A DNA stretch of 15,437 nt from DATGEP01 sp035310125 (GTDB lineage Bacteria > Chloroflexota > Ktedonobacteria > Ktedonobacterales > JADMIN01). The notes below the pieces were generated by a model. The model was not told the DNA's origin and did no database searches. It worked only from the letters and a program-made list of their open reading frames with translations. Below, in pieces: positions 14,118 to 15,437 of this stretch. The stretch spans positions 1 through 15,437 of the forward strand of contig DATGEP010000414.1 in the NCBI GenBank assembly GCA_035310125.1, in the 5' to 3' direction. Both the position numbers and the translations under genes were made by a program. The first letter of the stretch is position 1. Each line of letters opens with the position of its first letter.

Positions 14118-14133
14118 TATGACACGTGTCATA
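14118..14133. promoter_or_regulatory. 16-bp perfect palindrome, probable operator
   Basis: TATGACACGTGTCATA is fully symmetric, about 95 bases before the membrane-protein gene at 14228 and about 145 bases upstream of the predicted patatin -35. Length and symmetry are typical of TetR/MarR-type dimer sites. It is in neither promoter's core as far as I can see. No regulator gene is in the window. Confidence 0.5.
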
Positions 14134-14227
14134 CCAACCTTCTGACGGCGCTCACTACCGGGCGCGGGCCGCAATCCGTACACTTGAGGCAGAACGACGG
14201 ACACTAAGAGAAGGGAAGCGACCCATC

Positions 14228-14698
14228 ATGATGACGCAGCTAACACAAGAAACCACGACGACCCCAATGAGCCACATGGCCCCGGCAATACAGACCAATA
14301 AAGGCGTCTTTACGCGCCAGATTGCGGGCATCCTGCTCATGGTGACCGGAATTGGCTGGATCGGCGGCAACTTCATACCGACCGGCATGCCGAACGGTGT
14401 GACGGCGATCAACGAGGCCATCCACTTCCTGCCGGCGTTGCTACTGCTGCTCTTTGCCGTGCGTTTCTTCCACGCAAGCGTGGCGCACGTACCCGCTCGC
14501 GGTGCCGTCATCAGCATCACGGTGCTGGCGGTGATTGTGATCGTCGCTTGCATCGTGCTAGGCGCAATGGGCATCAGCAATCCCGATCCGAGCTCCGTGG
14601 GCGCGCATAACCTCAACGACTGGACGCCGGTGATCATCGCGAACGCGGGCACGTTCCTGTGGCTCTCCACGCTTGTCTTCCGGGGGCGCGGCCGGTAA
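14228..14698 (+). CDS. Four-helix membrane protein of unknown function
   Basis: A 156-residue integral membrane protein I do not recognise. The first 28 residues are polar and Thr/Gln-rich. Four hydrophobic helices lie near 32-50, 65-82, 93-114 and 133-151. Two loops carry GMPNG and a Ser/Asn/Asp-rich stretch (117-131). It ends in a short basic RGRGR, suggesting a cytosolic C-terminus. Start at 14228 has GGGAAG about nine bases upstream; the longer frame from a GTG inside the 14118 palindrome is rejected because its extra residues look like non-coding sequence. It lies 95 bases ahead of the next membrane gene in the same direction, possibly cotranscribed. It may be a DUF-type small membrane protein; function unknown. 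Confidence 0.78.
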   Translation: MMTQLTQETTTTPMSHMAPAIQTNKGVFTRQIAGILLMVTGIGWIGGNFIPTGMPNGVTAINEAIHFLPALLLLLFAVRFFHASVAHVPARGAVISITVLAVIVIVACIVLGAMGISNPDPSSVGAHNLNDWTPVIIANAGTFLWLSTLVFRGRGR

Positions 14699-14717
14699 CT
14701 GTGCGCTCGCATAGCGG

Positions 14718-14756
14718 ATGGCACGCCGGTCGCCCAGTTATCGCACTGTGTGCCAT
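14718..14756. repeat. Short inverted repeat between the two membrane genes
   Basis: ATGGCAC (14718-14724) and its complement GTGCCAT (14750-14756), extended by a G-T and a G-C pair, with a 25-base loop. CCGGTCGC occurs twice (14726-14733 and 14758-14765) around it. It may be a weak stem in a shared transcript or an operator; low significance. Confidence 0.25.
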
Positions 14757-14793
14757 TCCGGTCGCGTTCTACAGGTGATAAGGAGTCGAACAT

Positions 14794-15437
14794 ATGAAAA
14801 CCGTCCCATCCACCACGCCATCCACTACCGCCACCACGCTCCAGCGCGACGCTCGCCCGCCGCTCTCCGCACTTGGTCGCGTCAGCCTTACCGCGCAGAT
14901 CGTCAGCGCCGCTCTCTCGCTGGTGGGTGGAATCATCTTGCAGGTCTTGGTCGGCCACGGGGTGCCGCTACTGATCGTCGCCGCGCTCTTCGCCACCGGC
15001 GCTGGCCTCACCGCAGCCCGCTTCCGCTGGGGACCGATCCCCGGCGCGCTGATCGGCGCCGCGTACGTGTACTTCCTGATCGCCGGCAATCCTTACCCGC
15101 TCTACCATCTCAGTCACCCGAGCGATCTGTTCCCCGTCTTCATCGGCATCGTGTTGGGTTTCGCCCTGGCATTCCTGACATTCGGCACCAGCGCCGCCGC
15201 CGCGATCCAGAACTACCTCAGCGGCGAGCGTGGACGGCCCACCTGGCTCACACCGGTCCTGAGCGCCCTGGCGGGCGTCGTTATCGGTGCGCTCCTACTG
15301 GGCGCGCTGGCCCAACCTGCTCCGGCGACCGGTGCCGCCGCTACCATCAATGGTGTGCCTGCCATCCATCTTGGTGCCACCAGCTTCGACCAGTCCTCTA
15401 TCACCATCCCGGTCAGCTCCAGGCTCATCTTCGCCGA
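14794..15437 (+). CDS. Multi-spanning membrane protein with a possible C-terminal cupredoxin domain (partial)
   Basis: Only the first 214 codons are in the window; no stop is reached. AAGGAG about eight bases upstream supports the ATG. A polar Thr/Ser-rich start (1-20) is followed by five hydrophobic segments near 28-54, 57-74, 82-97, 113-138 and 152-173. After the last helix, outside-type sequence begins (QPAPATGAAATINGVPAIHLG). The closing part, ATSFDQSSITIPVSSRLIFA, resembles the first strands of cupredoxin domains (F...x-ITIP.G..V.F), where a copper-binding His/Cys set would follow beyond the edge. That is inference from about 20 residues. If right, it is a membrane-anchored copper or redox protein. 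Gap of 95 bases to the preceding membrane gene. Confidence 0.75.
   Translation, partial: MKTVPSTTPSTTATTLQRDARPPLSALGRVSLTAQIVSAALSLVGGIILQVLVGHGVPLLIVAALFATGAGLTAARFRWGPIPGALIGAAYVYFLIAGNPYPLYHLSHPSDLFPVFIGIVLGFALAFLTFGTSAAAAIQNYLSGERGRPTWLTPVLSALAGVVIGALLLGALAQPAPATGAAATINGVPAIHLGATSFDQSSITIPVSSRLIFA

Larger units (their letters stand above)
13901..14227. other. Divergent intergenic region with palindrome
   Basis: About 330 bases between the divergent patatin and four-helix membrane genes. The left end holds the patatin promoter, and 14118-14133 holds a 16-bp perfect palindrome. For the plus-strand gene I see TACACT near 14179 but no matching -35. No protein-like frame or RNA gene is convincing here. 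Confidence 0.55.

Noticed and set aside
14126..14227. Longer start of the four-helix membrane protein at a GTG inside the palindrome
   Set aside because: No ribosome binding site, and the extra 34 residues are Arg-rich and unlike membrane-protein leaders. GGGAAG supports 14228.
1..15437. tRNA, rRNA, CRISPR arrays, transposase or phage genes
   Set aside because: Scanned by eye on both strands; no cloverleaf with a T-arm, no regular spaced repeats and no transposase or integrase motifs were seen.

Overview
This is a GC-rich bacterial chromosome segment holding eleven substantially complete or partial genes, one small zinc-ribbon gene, one small unknown gene and one gene remnant. The mix (soluble GAF/HisKA_3 kinase, odd [2Fe-2S] protein, Ste24-like protease, secreted BNR-repeat protein, YtcJ-type amidohydrolase, and a multi-spanning protein that may carry a cupredoxin domain) resembles Chloroflexota, perhaps Ktedonobacteria or a relative. 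That placement is inferred from gene style only. There is no rRNA, tRNA, CRISPR array or intact mobile element.

Layout. 1-1828 (minus): secD followed by secF, whose 3' end lies off the left edge. They are driven by a near-consensus promoter at 1978-2006, whose -35 box lies between the arms of an inverted repeat. 2396-3550 (plus): an acyl-CoA dehydrogenase. 3555-5115 (plus): a promoter, a roughly 170-nt leader that can fold into two tandem three-way junctions plus a hairpin over the start region, and a soluble histidine kinase with no response regulator beside it. 5112-5835 (plus): a promoter, a ferredoxin-like protein with one cluster cysteine replaced by Asp, and a 73-residue unknown. 6012-7274 (plus): an M48 membrane protease, followed by a strong fold-back hairpin that runs into the surviving C-terminal tail of a short-chain dehydrogenase.

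7539-9299 (minus) encodes a secreted protein with five Asp-box repeats. 9535-13900 (minus) is a probable operon: patatin-like lipase, PlsC-type acyltransferase, YtcJ-type amidohydrolase and a small zinc-ribbon protein. 13901-14227 is a divergent regulatory region with a 16-bp perfect palindrome. 14228 to the right edge (plus) holds a four-helix membrane protein and a five-helix membrane protein whose truncated C-terminus looks like the start of a cupredoxin domain.

How the genes work together. SecDF helps Sec export, which would serve the secreted BNR protein and the membrane proteins. The patatin and PlsC pair suggests phospholipid deacylation and reacylation, and the acyl-CoA dehydrogenase handles fatty acyl-CoA, but nothing physically links it to that operon. 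The most novel signals are the structured kinase leader, the ferredoxin with an altered ligand set, the dehydrogenase remnant with its inverted copy, and the secDF control region.
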